From positions 21,582 to 85,581 of the forward strand of contig DATGGK010000235.1 in assembly GCA_035308565.1 (NCBI GenBank): a stretch of DNA of 64,000 nucleotides, written 5' to 3'. The DNA comes from JANXLS01 sp035308565 (GTDB lineage Bacteria > Planctomycetota > SZUA-567 > H5-PLA8). Position numbers and translations under genes: made by a program. This document shows positions 1 to 8,425 of this stretch, in pieces (within the stretch, counting starts at the first letter, position 1; the number at the start of each line of letters is the position of its first letter). The notes beneath the pieces were generated by a model. That model had not been told where the DNA came from. It did not search any database and saw nothing but the letters and a program-made list of their open reading frames with translations.

Positions 1-1009
1 CGTCTTTGTGCTCCGACAAGCTTAGCAGAATTCCACCGCTGGCGGCTTCCCACAGGTGGATGCCGCCGTTGCGATCCGCCGTCGCGAGCTTCGTTCCGTC
101 AGGACTGAATTCAAGCGCCGTCACCCAATCAGTGTGCTTGGTGATTTTGTACGCGAGCTTGCCGTCTTTGGTGTTGAAGACTTTCACGATCTTCGTCGGC
201 CCGCCGATGGCGACGAGCTTTTGATCGGGGCTGATGTCGGCGGCGAGCACTTCGTCCGTCTCGTCGCCGAAATCGCCGAGGCGCGCGCCGCTCTTCACGT
301 CGTAGAGCACCGCTTTGCCGAGTTTCACGCCGCGTCCGCCCGCTGCGAGCAGCACCGTTCCGTTGCGGCTGAAGCGCAGCACGCGCGGGACGCCTTCGGC
401 AAACGGCAGCACGCCGAGGACCGCTTTTGTTTTTGTGTCGATGAGCGTGATGCGTTCCTGGCCCGCCACCGCGCAGAGCGGCGCGCCCGGGCTGGCGGCG
501 ATGGCGGTGATTGAGTTAGTGTGCTTCAATTCCGGTAGAGTCAGCGCCGGCAATTTCTCCGGCATCGGCGCGTTCGCCGCGCTTGTCCCGCCCGCGGATT
601 TGAATTCGACATTGCGCTGCTTCGCGGCTTTCGACACGCCGCCGGGCGCTTCGATCAAGCCTTGCTCGATCCATTTTTTGATGATTTCGATTTCATTGTC
701 CGGAATCTTCGGCGACTTCGGCGGCATCGGCGTTGCGTCGTTGCCTTCGTGCGCCACGGCCAGGTACATGATGCTGCCCGTCGGCCGCCCGGCCTTGACG
801 ATGTCGCCGGAACTGCCGCCCTTCATCAGGTCAGCGTACGTCGCCATGCTCAAGCCGTCTTTTTTCTCGTCCTCGCCATGGCATTTGAAGCAGCGGGCGC
901 GGAGGATGGGTTTGACGTCGCCTTCGTAGGAGAGCGATTTGGGGGCGTCGGCGGCGAAGAGCGAGCCTGCGACGCAAACAACCGCGAGCGCCAAAGAAAA
1001 TTTCGTCAT
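1..1009 (-). CDS. Exported c-type cytochrome / WD40 repeat protein (3' end outside window)
   Basis: The reverse-strand frame opens with an exported-protein leader (MTKFSLALAVVCVAGSLFAA) and then a PVC-type cytochrome c domain: CFKCHG (Cys40, Cys43, His44) followed by KKDGLSM and a late PMPPKSPKIP segment that would carry the distal heme ligand region. After about residue 135 it turns into beta-propeller repeats, with ISPDQKLVAIGG and FSPDGTKLATADRNG typical of WD40 blades. The frame is still open at base 1, so the C-terminal blades are missing. An in-frame ATG at 1024 is an alternative start; 1009 gives the cleaner leader. Cytochrome-WD40 fusions commonly accompany DUF1549/DUF1553 and DUF1501 proteins in Planctomycetes, and here it is the last visible gene of such a minus-strand cluster. 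Role inferred: periplasmic, heme-bearing; substrate unknown. Confidence 0.88.
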   Translation of the reverse strand, partial: MTKFSLALAVVCVAGSLFAADAPKSLSYEGDVKPILRARCFKCHGEDEKKDGLSMATYADLMKGGSSGDIVKAGRPTGSIMYLAVAHEGNDATPMPPKSPKIPDNEIEIIKKWIEQGLIEAPGGVSKAAKQRNVEFKSAGGTSAANAPMPEKLPALTLPELKHTNSITAIAASPGAPLCAVAGQERITLIDTKTKAVLGVLPFAEGVPRVLRFSRNGTVLLAAGGRGVKLGKAVLYDVKSGARLGDFGDETDEVLAADISPDQKLVAIGGPTKIVKVFNTKDGKLAYKITKHTDWVTALEFSPDGTKLATADRNGGIHLWEAASGGILLSLSEHKD

Positions 1010-1038
1010 TCGAATTTCCGCCATCTTAATCCGCCACT

Positions 1039-1491
1039 TCATGGTTTATTGCTTGGAACGTCACCCGGTTTGTCGAATGTCGCCGCATCATACCAATTGA
1101 TGTGAGAAAAACGCGAATCGTTTGTCATGGCCGCGTGTAAGCATTCGCACAATTTGCGCAGCGCGAATTCCCGTTTTTTCTCGAACGCAACTCTCCCAAA
1201 CAACCTTCTGAAAATTGGAATACGGCAATCGTTCGTCACAAGCCATTGACGCGGCGGGTTCGAATTCATGTCACCGACCTCACCGACGATGGTGTAGATA
1301 TCCAATTCGTCAACCCGCGTGTGCAAATCCCAAGCCCACCCGTTGTCTGACGGCGGAGACAGTACCAATCCAACCTTGCTGTACTTTGCGTAAACAAAAT
1401 CGGCCAGCTCCTTTCCATTCGGATCGCCGCCACTCTCCAGGGCGGGAAAATCCGCCACAAATCCAACAAACGCGTGCACCCGTTCGCTCAT
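1039..1491 (-). CDS. Hypothetical protein, 150 aa
   Basis: An uninterrupted frame between two clear genes on the same strand, ATG start, no recognisable family. It has no signal peptide and no membrane segment. The first 80 residues are acidic and hydrophobic (FVGFVADFPALESGGD, WDLHTRVDELDIYTIVGEVG) and the middle is basic (RIPIFRRLFGRVAFEKKREF). This looks like a small soluble alpha/beta protein. The ribosome-binding site is weak (GAAGAAG). It sits inside the cytochrome cluster without obvious relation to it. A dispersed TGCGCCTTCGCGCC-type repeat lies directly upstream, so the gene may have been inserted together with repeat-rich sequence. Function unknown. Confidence 0.6.
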   Translation of the reverse strand: MSERVHAFVGFVADFPALESGGDPNGKELADFVYAKYSKVGLVLSPPSDNGWAWDLHTRVDELDIYTIVGEVGDMNSNPPRQWLVTNDCRIPIFRRLFGRVAFEKKREFALRKLCECLHAAMTNDSRFSHINWYDAATFDKPGDVPSNKP

Positions 1492-1499
1492 GAACTTCT

Positions 1500-1531
1500 T
1501 CTCTGCGCCTTCGCGCCTCTGCGTGAGAAAC
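1500..1531. repeat. Dispersed repeat, 'GCGCCTCTGCG' family
   Basis: Sequence TCTGCGCCTTCGCGCCTCTG followed by CGTGAGAAA. Close relatives of this text occur at 43149-43180 and 51920-51970, with a more distant version at 33441-33525. All are intergenic. Copies share the order 'ctgcgcct-ncgcgcct-ntgcg(t)gagaaa'. Confidence 0.7.
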
Positions 1532-1533
1532 CA

Positions 1534-3735
1534 TTAGTGGTTAAACATAAATTCCGTCGAATTCAGCAGCGCCCAATACACATCCTCAAACGCCTTCCGC
1601 TCGCCGGCCTGGCTGCCGATCAAATCGAGCAGTTTCTTCTGCTCGTCTGAACCGGGTTTGCGCGAAAGCGCGCGGACGTACAACTCGTCCACGACCTCGC
1701 TTGAATTCTTGTTTGCCTTCAACAGATTTTCGATGACTTTGCTCTCTTCGATCTTCGTTTGGATCGTGCGCCCATTAATAAGATGGAGCGACTGCGCGAA
1801 GGTTGGTTCGGTGCGCGTTTCGCAGGCGCAGACGGTTTCACGCGATGAAAGGCCGAAGGTCTTTAAGAAATAATCGCCGAGGCGCCGGCCGCCTTCGAAG
1901 AGTTCCACGGCTCGCGCGCCACGCGGCGCGCCGTTGAAGCGCGTGGTTGTCTCCGTGGCCTGCGACAATGAATCGAGCAGCACGTCCGCGCGCAGGCGGC
2001 GCAGTTGCGCGTGCGAGAATTGGCGGTCGTCGCTTTTATTTGACGCGTTGGTCGTGGGACTCAACTGGTATGTGCGCGACAAGCAGATGTCGCGGACGAG
2101 ATGTTTCAAATCGAATTTGGTGTCGGCGAGTTTTTGCCCAATGCCGTCGAGCAGTTCGCGGTTGCTGGGCGGGTTGCTGATGCGGAAATCGTCCACGGGT
2201 TCGACGATGCCGCGGCCGAAGAAATGCTCCCAGACGCGGTTGGCCATGTTGTTGCGGAAAAGCTGGTTGTCGGGCGAGGTGAGCCAGTCGGCGAACGCGA
2301 TGCGCGGGTCTTTGCCTTTCACGTCGGGGGCGGGACCGCCGAGCAACTTGGGCGGCATGGGGCGGCCGTCGAGCAGGTGTTTCATCGGCGCGGCGTTGTT
2401 GTCGTTGATCACGTAAAATTCGCGCGGTTCGCCGGCGGGTTTGCGGCGCACGCCGGTGAAGAAACTCACGAAGCCGTAGTAATCGTCCTGCGTCCAGCGG
2501 TCGAAGGGGTGGTTGTGGCATTCGGCGCATTGAATGCGGATGCCGGTGAACAACTGCGAAATGTCCTGCGCGACGGCTTTCGGCTCGTAATTCTGCGGCG
2601 GAATCATGGTGTAGAAATTCGACGGCGGGCTGGTGAAATTGCTGCCGCTGCCGGTGACCTGCGCGCGCACGAATTCGTTCAGCGGCGTGTTTTTCTTGAA
2701 TTGCTCGCGAATCCAATCGTGATACAGCACCGCGGCTTTGCGGTCGGCGCCGTTGTTGCCGTTGTTGTCGGTGATGACCTTGACCCACTCGCTCCATTTT
2801 GCGGCCCACAAATCCGCAAACTCGTCGCGCTTGAGCAGCGCATCGACGAGCTTCTCGCGCTTGTCGGCAGACGTGTCGGCCATGAACGCGCGATATTCGT
2901 CGGGCTTCGGCGGCAGGCCGATCAGATCGAGATAGATGCGCCGCACGAACTGCTCGTCGTTGCAGATTTCGCTAGGGAGAATGTGCAGATTCTGGAGCTT
3001 CGCGTGAACCAGTTCGTCGATGTAATTGCGCGCTTTGACATCGTCAGGCCATTTGAACGCGTCGGTCGGCAGCACGATCGCTTCGGAACCGATGGTGAAT
3101 TTATTGAAGCGCGCGAAGACAAATGCCGCGCCATTTTTGCCGGACGTGATCAGGCCGTCGGCGTCGATGTCCACGACCGTCTTGTTGTTAGTCACGAACA
3201 GCGCCAGCTTCGTCACGTCGCGCGTCGATCCGTCTGAAAACGTGGCGAGCACCCGTGCCTGCTGCTTTTTGCCCGCGCCTTCGACGACCCATTTTTCGGG
3301 CACAAGTTTGATGCCCGTCGGCGTGGGCACATCCGCGCCGTCATCAGGCGCGCCGGCTTGGATCCATTTGAGAATTGCGGCGTAGCGTGCGCTGTCGGTT
3401 TTGAAAAGCTCGCCGCCGGTGTGTGGAACTTTGCCGGTGGCCTTCAATAGGATGAGGCTCTCTTCGGGCACGGCGAGATTGATGCGGCGCCCCGCAATCT
3501 GCTGCGTAATGCGAAAATAATCGCCCGCAGGATCGTAGCCGAAGAGCGAGAGGCGGAAGCCGTCCTTGCCGCGCGCGGAGCCGTGGCATCCGCCGCTGTT
3601 GCAGCCGGAGCGGAAGAAGACGGGCATGACATCAAGGCGGAAACTGGGGGCTTTATCTTGCGGGACATCAGAGGCGAATGCGCAAACGGCCGCAACAGCA
3701 GACAGTAAAACAATCAGGGAAGCTACGCTACGCAT
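1534..3735 (-). CDS. DUF1549/DUF1553 planctomycete cytochrome-type protein with Ig-like domain
   Basis: A 733-residue exported protein. From the chosen ATG the leader is MRSVASLIVLLSAVAAVCAFA; an upstream in-frame start at 3774 would only add 13 non-leader residues. Order of parts: a C-x4-C-H cytochrome-like site (Cys45, Cys50, His51 in GCNSGGCHGSARGKDGF); a bacterial Ig-like (BIG2-type) segment with ARVLATFSDGSTRDVT; DUF1549 (IYLDLIGLPPKPDE); a CxxCH site in CAECHNHPFDRWTQDDYYG; and C-terminal DUF1553 (NMANRVWEHFFGRGIVEPVDD). This architecture is characteristic of Planctomycetes and Verrucomicrobia, where these proteins are usually next to a DUF1501 gene, as here. The biochemical role is not established; an extracytoplasmic redox or polymer-degradation role is inferred. 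Confidence 0.93.
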   Translation of the reverse strand: MRSVASLIVLLSAVAAVCAFASDVPQDKAPSFRLDVMPVFFRSGCNSGGCHGSARGKDGFRLSLFGYDPAGDYFRITQQIAGRRINLAVPEESLILLKATGKVPHTGGELFKTDSARYAAILKWIQAGAPDDGADVPTPTGIKLVPEKWVVEGAGKKQQARVLATFSDGSTRDVTKLALFVTNNKTVVDIDADGLITSGKNGAAFVFARFNKFTIGSEAIVLPTDAFKWPDDVKARNYIDELVHAKLQNLHILPSEICNDEQFVRRIYLDLIGLPPKPDEYRAFMADTSADKREKLVDALLKRDEFADLWAAKWSEWVKVITDNNGNNGADRKAAVLYHDWIREQFKKNTPLNEFVRAQVTGSGSNFTSPPSNFYTMIPPQNYEPKAVAQDISQLFTGIRIQCAECHNHPFDRWTQDDYYGFVSFFTGVRRKPAGEPREFYVINDNNAAPMKHLLDGRPMPPKLLGGPAPDVKGKDPRIAFADWLTSPDNQLFRNNMANRVWEHFFGRGIVEPVDDFRISNPPSNRELLDGIGQKLADTKFDLKHLVRDICLSRTYQLSPTTNASNKSDDRQFSHAQLRRLRADVLLDSLSQATETTTRFNGAPRGARAVELFEGGRRLGDYFLKTFGLSSRETVCACETRTEPTFAQSLHLINGRTIQTKIEESKVIENLLKANKNSSEVVDELYVRALSRKPGSDEQKKLLDLIGSQAGERKAFEDVYWALLNSTEFMFNH

Positions 3736-3778
3736 GTCATTCACGCCCAATGAAACCGTCTTGCAAAACTGCACGCAG

Positions 3779-4195
3779 TTAAAGCCGATGCCGCACTTGC
3801 CATTCGCAACCGACGCACAACATCCCTATCAAACACACTGCACAGAGCGCATTCCATAATATCGCTCGACTCGAAAGATATCCGTTTCGTACTTTGTAAA
3901 TATTTCCATTGCCCGCTATAGCCCGAAGTAGTGCATCGTGATTCGCGTACGATTCTTCCATCCAATGCTCGATGTTTAAATTTATGTACGGCAGATCTTG
4001 ACACCACGAAATCATCTCGTCATTGTATTGATAATAAGCCGGCACTGGCCACCCGTACACAGGCACCGAATCGTTTACTGATCCTTTAACGATTTGATTT
4101 CGGACCCGCGCATTTAGCCACATCAGTCCCCCCGCCGCGATTGAGGCAATCAGGGCTGTACTCAAGTGAAACTGAAACCATCGGTGCTTTTTCAA
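3779..4195 (-). CDS. Small two-helix membrane protein, FHLSTA family
   Basis: 138 residues. The N-terminus MKKHRWFQFHLSTALIAS leads straight into a membrane helix (to about residue 30), followed by an about 70-residue aromatic- and acid-rich loop (YGWPVPAYYQYNDEMISWC) and a second helix near the C-terminus (ALCAVCLIGMLCVGCEW) ending in RHRL. The same plan, with QFHLSTA at the start and IGCEF-RRR at the end, is found in the protein at 11926-12381, and a related FSLRTLLLA start is in the protein at 41619-43136. Such N-termini are common in planctomycete genomes but have no assigned function. It lies between two exported cytochrome-cluster genes on the same strand. Confidence 0.75.
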   Translation of the reverse strand: MKKHRWFQFHLSTALIASIAAGGLMWLNARVRNQIVKGSVNDSVPVYGWPVPAYYQYNDEMISWCQDLPYINLNIEHWMEESYANHDALLRAIAGNGNIYKVRNGYLSSRAILWNALCAVCLIGMLCVGCEWQVRHRL

Positions 4196-4233
4196 TTAGC
4201 GCCTCGATTGCTTCTTGCGGATGAAACCCGCCC

Positions 4234-6810
4234 TTAATCCGCCTTCGCCGCCTTAATAATCCCCTTCGCCGGATCGACACGCAACACCCCCGACCCCGAT
4301 TGCTGCCGGATGCTCTGCCCGTTCTCCACCACCGTCACTTCGCAGAAAATCTCTTTGTACAAACCGACGAGCGCTTCGTCGGTCGCTTCAATGTGGAAGG
4401 TTACCTTCGCGTCCTTCGCTGTGATTTTCGGCAGCGGTTCGACGACGTTCACGCCGTGCGGCAGACGCTTGAGCGCGCAGGTTGCTTCGCCTTCGAACGG
4501 CGTGTTCTGCTTTAAATCGCAGACAATCGTGCCTTTCTGGCCGCGTTCGACGCTGGCGCGTGGAATCTGCACGGTCAGGTACGGCGCGGAGACGCGCAGA
4601 TCGACGAAGGCCGACGAGACGCGCACGCAGCCGGTGCCCGATTCGCGGTCGCCGTCGAGCGTGGTGGCGAGCATAGCGATTTTGAAGACGCCGGGATTGG
4701 CTTTCGCGGCGGCTTGCAGCGTGAGTTTGCCTTCGCTCTTGTCGGCGGGAATCGTTTGTGCGGATTCGCGCGTCACGCCGTTGGGCAGCCAATCGGTTTG
4801 GATTTCAATCGCACCTTTGAAACCTTCGTTGCGATGCACTTTCACCTGCAGACTTAGTTCGCCGCTCTGCACCAGCGAAATCGCCGGCTGAACGAGTTCG
4901 ATGCTGTACGGCGCCGGCTTCACGACCGCGCAGCCGATTTTATCGACGAAGACGTAGTACCAGCCGTAGCCGCCGCGCTTGTCGATGAAGGCCATGCCGA
5001 GATTCGAACCCGCATCGACGGGCGGCACTTTCGCGTCGATTTGTTTCGCGCGCAATTCAATCAGTGCGCCGGCCAGCGGCGCGTCGGCATCGACGACAAA
5101 TTGCACCGGCATCGTGGCCTGCCCGCCGATGAAATGCGGCGCGATCATCGTCACGCCTTTGGGCAGGCCGACAGCTTCGAGTTCGAATTCGCCTTTGAGG
5201 CCCGCGCCTTGTTCGGGCGCAAGCGTGATGTTGCGCGTGAAGCGGTTGCCAGCAGGAAAATCCATACGCTGGTAATATTGGTAAAGGTTGTTGTTCGTGA
5301 CCGAGACGGTGCTCACGATTTTTTCGTGGAGCGGTTCGATTTCGACGCGGTACACATAATCCGGCCCGCCTTGGCCGCGCGTGTCTTCGACGCCGAGCAC
5401 ATAATCGCCAGTTTGGCGCGGCGAAAAAATCAGCGACGGATCGACCTGATCGCGCGTACGCCAGCGGCCGTTGCCCTGCATGTGATCGCGCTCAGCCAGC
5501 GTCGAATCGTCTTTCTCGGCTTCGTTGGCTGTTTGACCGAGTGGCCGAATCCAAATCTTCGGATCGATCGGCGTGCCGAGCGCGCGCGCGTAGACGCGGA
5601 TGCGCCACGTCTTGCCCTTCTCCATGTGGAAGCGGAAGCAATCCAAGTCGCCGGGCTTGTCGATGATGCCGTTGAGCGCGACTGGAAGCGACGGGACGGG
5701 GGTGGCGGTTTCGGGCGTGTCGTTCGGTTCGACTTCGAGAACGTTCGGATAATTCGACACGCGCAGCATGTTCGGCGATGGAGGCGTTTCGCCTTCTTTG
5801 CCGACGCAGAAGGGGAAATCGCCGAGCTGCTTCGGAAGCTCGACGCTCTGTGTTTGTGGTGCAGGCATCCTGCCTGCATCCTGTACCGTCGGCGTTCCGC
5901 CGGCGTTTTGCAGGCTGGAAGCCTGCACCACAAGGGGATCACCAATTATCCGCGCCTCAATCTTCTCGCCCACAGGCCCGCCCATCGGATAAATCGCCGT
6001 CGGCCGCACGAACGTGCCGATGTGTGCGTGATACCACGCGCGCTGCGGCTGCGTGAACATCTGCTGGCCGATTTCGACGATGTACGCGCCGTCTTCGGGC
6101 ACGGCGATACTTGCGAAAGGGTCTTGAATGAAGAGCGCGTTGTCGTCGTTCTTGGCGAGCTCCTTGCCGCTCGCGTCGAGGATGCGCAGCATCAAATCGT
6201 TTTCGCCGCCGCGGTGCAACGTGGCGAGGCGGATGGCTTCGACTTCGACACTCAGGCGCTGGCCTTTTTTCATCTCCACGCGGTAACAATCGCGGTCCAT
6301 CGTTTCGCCGGGCAGAATTTCGCCATGCACGGTCACGTTCAACGGAATTCTCTGCGCGGTTTCGGGCGTGTCGTTTTCGCCGGGTTTTTTCTCTTCTTCC
6401 ATCACCGTCGGAAATGGGCTGACCCAGAACGTCACCCATTCGCAGAGCGCCGCCGACGTGCGCAGGCGCAACACATGCTGGCCGAGCGGGCAATCGGGCG
6501 CGATTTTGAAGCGGGCTTTGACGGCGTTGTTGGGATCTTTGTTGATCGCCGGCGGCGAACCGTCGCGGCGACGGCGTTCTTCGCGTTCGACGCTGGCGGA
6601 TTGCAGCTCGGAGGCTTCGATGCCTTTGTCGTAGAAGATCACTTCCTTCGGATCGGCCAGCAGCGCGCCGTGAAAAATCACATCGACGGTTGTGCCGCGC
6701 TGCGCGCCGCGAGGTTCGAGGTATTCGACGTAGTATTGGCCGGCGCGTGAATGAGCAGACACCATTAATAAGGTGGCGGGGAGGGCGATTCGAAGTGTAC
6801 GGAAATTCAA
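4234..6810 (-). CDS. Exported protein with bacterial pre-peptidase (PPC)-like domains
   Basis: About 858 residues. I place the start at a TTG (6808-6810): it is preceded by AAGGAG at 8 nt and gives the leader MNFRTLRIALPATLLMVSAH. The longer frame to 6843 would start inside an inverted repeat. The body is beta-rich. Two PPC-like modules are visible: NDTPETAQRIPLNVTVHGEI with DRDCYRVEMKKGQRLSVEVE, and NDTPETATPVPSLPVALNGI with DLDCFRFHMEKGKTWRIRVY. More Ig-like sheets follow. PPC domains bind or present substrates outside the cell. Within the first half a 79-base dispersed repeat (5855-5933) is translated in frame as a Gln/Ala/Gly/Pro-rich loop. Neighbours DUF1501 and DUF1549 are its usual partners in Planctomycetes. 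Confidence 0.9.
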   Translation of the reverse strand: MNFRTLRIALPATLLMVSAHSRAGQYYVEYLEPRGAQRGTTVDVIFHGALLADPKEVIFYDKGIEASELQSASVEREERRRRDGSPPAINKDPNNAVKARFKIAPDCPLGQHVLRLRTSAALCEWVTFWVSPFPTVMEEEKKPGENDTPETAQRIPLNVTVHGEILPGETMDRDCYRVEMKKGQRLSVEVEAIRLATLHRGGENDLMLRILDASGKELAKNDDNALFIQDPFASIAVPEDGAYIVEIGQQMFTQPQRAWYHAHIGTFVRPTAIYPMGGPVGEKIEARIIGDPLVVQASSLQNAGGTPTVQDAGRMPAPQTQSVELPKQLGDFPFCVGKEGETPPSPNMLRVSNYPNVLEVEPNDTPETATPVPSLPVALNGIIDKPGDLDCFRFHMEKGKTWRIRVYARALGTPIDPKIWIRPLGQTANEAEKDDSTLAERDHMQGNGRWRTRDQVDPSLIFSPRQTGDYVLGVEDTRGQGGPDYVYRVEIEPLHEKIVSTVSVTNNNLYQYYQRMDFPAGNRFTRNITLAPEQGAGLKGEFELEAVGLPKGVTMIAPHFIGGQATMPVQFVVDADAPLAGALIELRAKQIDAKVPPVDAGSNLGMAFIDKRGGYGWYYVFVDKIGCAVVKPAPYSIELVQPAISLVQSGELSLQVKVHRNEGFKGAIEIQTDWLPNGVTRESAQTIPADKSEGKLTLQAAAKANPGVFKIAMLATTLDGDRESGTGCVRVSSAFVDLRVSAPYLTVQIPRASVERGQKGTIVCDLKQNTPFEGEATCALKRLPHGVNVVEPLPKITAKDAKVTFHIEATDEALVGLYKEIFCEVTVVENGQSIRQQSGSGVLRVDPAKGIIKAAKAD
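5855..5933. repeat. Composite palindromic repeat inside the PPC gene (type A)
   Basis: TTGTGGTGCAGGC at 5855-5867 is the exact reverse complement of GCCTGCACCACAA at 5921-5933. The core holds smaller palindromes (GCAGGCATCCTGCCTGC; GGCGTTCCGCCGGCG). It is read through in the PPC gene as VVQASSLQNAGG and DAGRMPAPQ. Relatives: 8291-8313, 25640-25690, 28791-28840, 36484-36509, 54648-54672. Confidence 0.85.
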
Positions 6811-6826
6811 CGGAGCAACTCCTTCC

Positions 6827-6898
6827 AAGAACCGCGACCGCAAGGGAGCGGCTGCGCGCGAAGTCGGGCCGGGCCGCTCCCTTGCGGTCGCGGTTCTT
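6827..6898. repeat. Perfect 26-bp inverted repeat (type G) between PPC and DUF1501 genes
   Basis: The left arm, 6827-6852, beginning AAGAACCGCGACCGCAAGGG, is the exact reverse complement of the right arm 6873-6898, with a 20-base spacer. It fills the gap between the DUF1501 stop and the PPC start and carries the upstream part of the PPC gene's leader region. A 20-base piece of the same arm recurs at 10710-10729 inside another gene. There is no T-run, so it is not a clear intrinsic terminator. Confidence 0.85.
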
Positions 6899-6905
6899 GA
6901 GCGAA

Positions 6906-8279
6906 TTACGCTTTCGCGACGAGGCCCTTGACCAGCTTGCCTCCACGAATGATATCGATCGGCCGACCGCCCGGTGCGATCAGCCGCTCATCGGCGTTGA
7001 TGCCCAACTGGTGGTAGACGGTGAAGAGCAAGTCTTCCACCGGCACCGGGTCCACATCCGGCTCACTGGCCGTCGAGTTGGACGCGCCATAAATCTGCCC
7101 GCGGGTCAGTCCGCCGCCGGCGCAGGCAATCGAGAAACAGCGTGAATAATGATCGCGCCCGGCGTCCACGTTGACCTTCGGCGAACGGCCGAATTCGGAC
7201 ATCACCATCACCACGGTGCTGTCGAGCAGTCCGCGCTGGTCGAGATCCTGGATCAGTCCGGCGAAGGCGTGATCGAAGGCCGGCAACTGGCGCGAGACGC
7301 CGTCCTTCACGTTCGTGTGCAAATCCCATCCGCCGTAGCTGACGCTCACGAAACGCACACCGGCTTCGACGAGGCGGCGGCACATCATCAGGCGCCGCCC
7401 AATACCGGTCGGATTGCCGTTGCGGTCCTTCATATCGCCGCCGTAGAGATCGACGGTCGATTGCTTTTCGTCGTCGAGCGTGAACGCCTTCTGCGCTTCG
7501 GGCGAGCTGATCAAGTTGTACGCGCGCTGGTAGAACGAATCCATCGCGTCGAGCGCGGTCTGGTCGGTTTCGAGCGATTTAAAATGCGCTTCGACAGCTT
7601 CGCGCGCCGATTTGCGCCGCGTGAATTGGTCCTTGTCCACGTTCTTCGGCAGCGACACGTCGCGCACGGAGAAGCCTTTTTGCGCGGGATCGACGCCGAT
7701 TTCAAACGCGCCGTATTTGGAACTCAAATACCCCGTCCCGCCCGCGGGCTGAACGTTGGGCACGCCGACGTACGGCGGCAAATTATTCTTCGGGCCAAAT
7801 TGCTGCGCGACGACCGCCCCCATGCTCGGATGCTGGATCGCCGGCGTGGGCAGGTAGCCGGTCAATAAGTGGTAGGACGCCTGCGCGTGGTCGGGGATGC
7901 GCCCGGCGATCGAGCGGATGACCGTGATCTTGTCCGCAATCGCCGCAGTCTTGGGCAGATGCTCGCTGAACACAACGCCCGGCAGTTTTGTCTTCACCAC
8001 GCCCAACGGCCCGCGGTATTCAACCGGCGCTTCGGGCTTGGGGTCCCACGTTTCTTGATGCGGGCAGCCGCCCGGCAGGAAAATCTGGATGACGGATTTG
8101 GCCTGGCCTTCTTTGGCCGTATTCCCGCTGACGGTGCGCGCATCGTCGGCCCGCGCGGTCATGCGGAAGTAATCGGCCAGCGTCAAGCCCATCGCACCGA
8201 CGGCGCCGACCTGGAGGAAGCCGCGGCGGCGCATGGGGGAGTAGTGTCCGCCGGGGCATTTGGTGCACGAATCGTTCAT
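6906..8279 (-). CDS. DUF1501 family exported protein
   Basis: 457 residues. The N-terminus carries a twin-arginine-like leader (MRRRGFLQVGAVGAMGL, arginines 17-19), after a short CTKCPGGHYSP prefix typical of the family. The body has the alkaline-phosphatase-like DUF1501 signatures: IFLPGGCPHQETWDPKPEAP, SIAGRIPDHAQASYH, FVSVSYGGWDLHTN, MVMSEFGRSPKVN and AGRDHY. GGAGG at 6 nt precedes the ATG. DUF1501 proteins pair with DUF1549/DUF1553 proteins in Planctomycetes; here it is the first gene of a minus-strand cluster reaching the left window edge. The enzymatic role is unproven; a sulfatase- or phosphatase-like fold outside the cytoplasm is inferred from family resemblance. Confidence 0.94.
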   Translation of the reverse strand: MNDSCTKCPGGHYSPMRRRGFLQVGAVGAMGLTLADYFRMTARADDARTVSGNTAKEGQAKSVIQIFLPGGCPHQETWDPKPEAPVEYRGPLGVVKTKLPGVVFSEHLPKTAAIADKITVIRSIAGRIPDHAQASYHLLTGYLPTPAIQHPSMGAVVAQQFGPKNNLPPYVGVPNVQPAGGTGYLSSKYGAFEIGVDPAQKGFSVRDVSLPKNVDKDQFTRRKSAREAVEAHFKSLETDQTALDAMDSFYQRAYNLISSPEAQKAFTLDDEKQSTVDLYGGDMKDRNGNPTGIGRRLMMCRRLVEAGVRFVSVSYGGWDLHTNVKDGVSRQLPAFDHAFAGLIQDLDQRGLLDSTVVMVMSEFGRSPKVNVDAGRDHYSRCFSIACAGGGLTRGQIYGASNSTASEPDVDPVPVEDLLFTVYHQLGINADERLIAPGGRPIDIIRGGKLVKGLVAKA

Positions 8280-8290
8280 CGCAAGCCTCC

Positions 8291-8313
8291 GTAGCGCAGG
8301 CGTCCCGCCTGCA
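8291..8313. repeat. Dispersed palindromic repeat, type A, upstream of DUF1501 gene
   Basis: GTAGCGCAGGCGTCCCGCCT followed by GCA; GCAGGCGTCCCGCCTGC forms a 7-bp stem hairpin. The same core occurs at 25640 and 28791. The rest of 8314-8425 shows no gene; an AT-rich stretch (8370-8380) might belong to a promoter for the DUF1501 cluster, but no convincing -35/-10 pair is visible. Confidence 0.7.
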
Positions 8314-8425
8314 TTCGCTCTTAAGGTTGAATAGTCGCGGGCGGGGGAATGTGCTGCGGATTTTTTATATTTTTTTGCAGCAAATGCGAAGGGGATTCCG
8401 AGGGGTGGGAAAGTGGACGCCTCGC

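Noticed and set aside
5041..6750. Long plus-strand reading frame (569 codons) over the PPC gene
   Set aside because: Antisense of a well-supported gene; its product is Arg/His-rich and lacks domains, a usual effect of GC-rich codon bias.
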